A stretch of 22,108 nt of DNA, taken from Patescibacteria group bacterium UBA5187 (GTDB taxonomy: Bacteria > Patescibacteriota > Minisyncoccia > Phycocordibacterales > PALSA-1337). Under the pieces are notes generated by a model that was not told where the DNA came from, ran no database searches, and saw only the letters and a list, made by a program, of their open reading frames with translations. The DNA lies in the NCBI GenBank assembly GCA_002413065.1, contig DHWH01000023.1, positions 31,167 through 53,274 on the forward strand, in the 5' to 3' direction. Numbering within the stretch: the stretch's first letter is position 1; each line of letters opens with the position of its first letter. Below are positions 22,008 through 22,108 of this stretch, piece by piece. Made by a program: the position numbers and the translations under genes.

Positions 22008-22108
22008 ATGAAAAAATCTTATGTAGCCTATTCGTGGATATATTTTATATTCGCAGTAGCCATTTCAATATTTACACAATTAAAAGTTACTACCGTCACA
22101 TATTTCAC
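22008..22108 (+). CDS. Start of a small membrane protein (partial)
   Basis: An ATG at 22008 opens a frame that continues past the window end (33 codons seen). It begins MKKSYVAYSWIYFIFAVAIS, a basic start followed by a hydrophobic helix, so a membrane or exported protein. No Shine-Dalgarno is present, as elsewhere here. Too little is seen to name it or to say whether it belongs to the element. Confidence 0.45.
   Translation, partial: MKKSYVAYSWIYFIFAVAISIFTQLKVTTVTYF

Noticed and set aside
16064..22108. Second copy of the tRNA-Glu 3' end (attR)
   Set aside because: I looked for TTCGATTCC and its complement in the right part and found none.
1..22108. CRISPR array, IS element or rRNA
   Set aside because: No regularly spaced identical repeats, no transposase motifs, no rRNA-like sequence.

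Overview
The window looks like a chromosome segment from a Patescibacteria (Candidate Phyla Radiation) bacterium, probably of the Parcubacteria group; this is inferred, as no 16S gene is present. The grounds are a strongly shortened SMC, a very small MreD-like protein, a MurF-like ligase lacking its N-terminal domain, a LysRS with an unusual motif 3, scarce Shine-Dalgarno sites, several promoters whose predicted start sits at or beside the ATG, and an accessory gene with a DUF5659-like protein. TGA is used as a normal stop (rsmH, the AAA+ gene), so the recoded UGA=Gly lineages are unlikely.

Layout. 1-2418: the end of rnc followed by smc. 2450-3683: a divergent pair, a TrpR/YerC-family regulator (-) and a membrane-anchored HtrA-like pseudoprotease (+), separated by a perfect 38-bp palindrome with a trp-operator-like centre. 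3751-7675: rod-shape operon mreB-mreC-mreD-like-mrdA (PBP2), ended by a hairpin terminator. 7732-8448 (-): a cysteine-containing unknown protein with a strong Shine-Dalgarno and a structured leader. 8666-10601: greA-lysS. 10707-10898: a mini-pilin with its own promoter and terminator. 11131-15924: division/wall cluster mraZ-rsmH-ftsL-like-ftsI-murF, preceded by two DnaA boxes and three MraZ boxes. 15992-16063: tRNA-Glu(CTC).

16033-21558 (-) is a compact accessory module running toward the tRNA: winged-helix protein, DUF5659-like protein, AAA+ ATPase, zinc-ribbon protein, a 74-aa protein and a large serine recombinase whose last codons lie antisense in the 3' end of the tRNA. It reads as an integrated mobile element anchored at tRNA-Glu. 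Its promoter-side end (about 21570-21790) holds two repeat systems: 9-bp GTGAACGTC-type repeats, which recur inside the 3' end of the AAA+ gene, and two 35-bp repeats with co-varying internal 10-bp repeats. The window ends in the start of a membrane protein gene (22008 onward). No second copy of the tRNA 3' end is visible, so the far end of the element is either outside the window or not made by tRNA-end duplication.

The chromosomal genes form a cell-envelope neighbourhood: MreB/C/D and PBP2 for elongation, FtsL/FtsI for septation, MurF for precursor synthesis, MraZ for control. The element is the accessory part and, with the regulatory DNA around mraZ and the TrpR-like gene, holds the most interesting signals.
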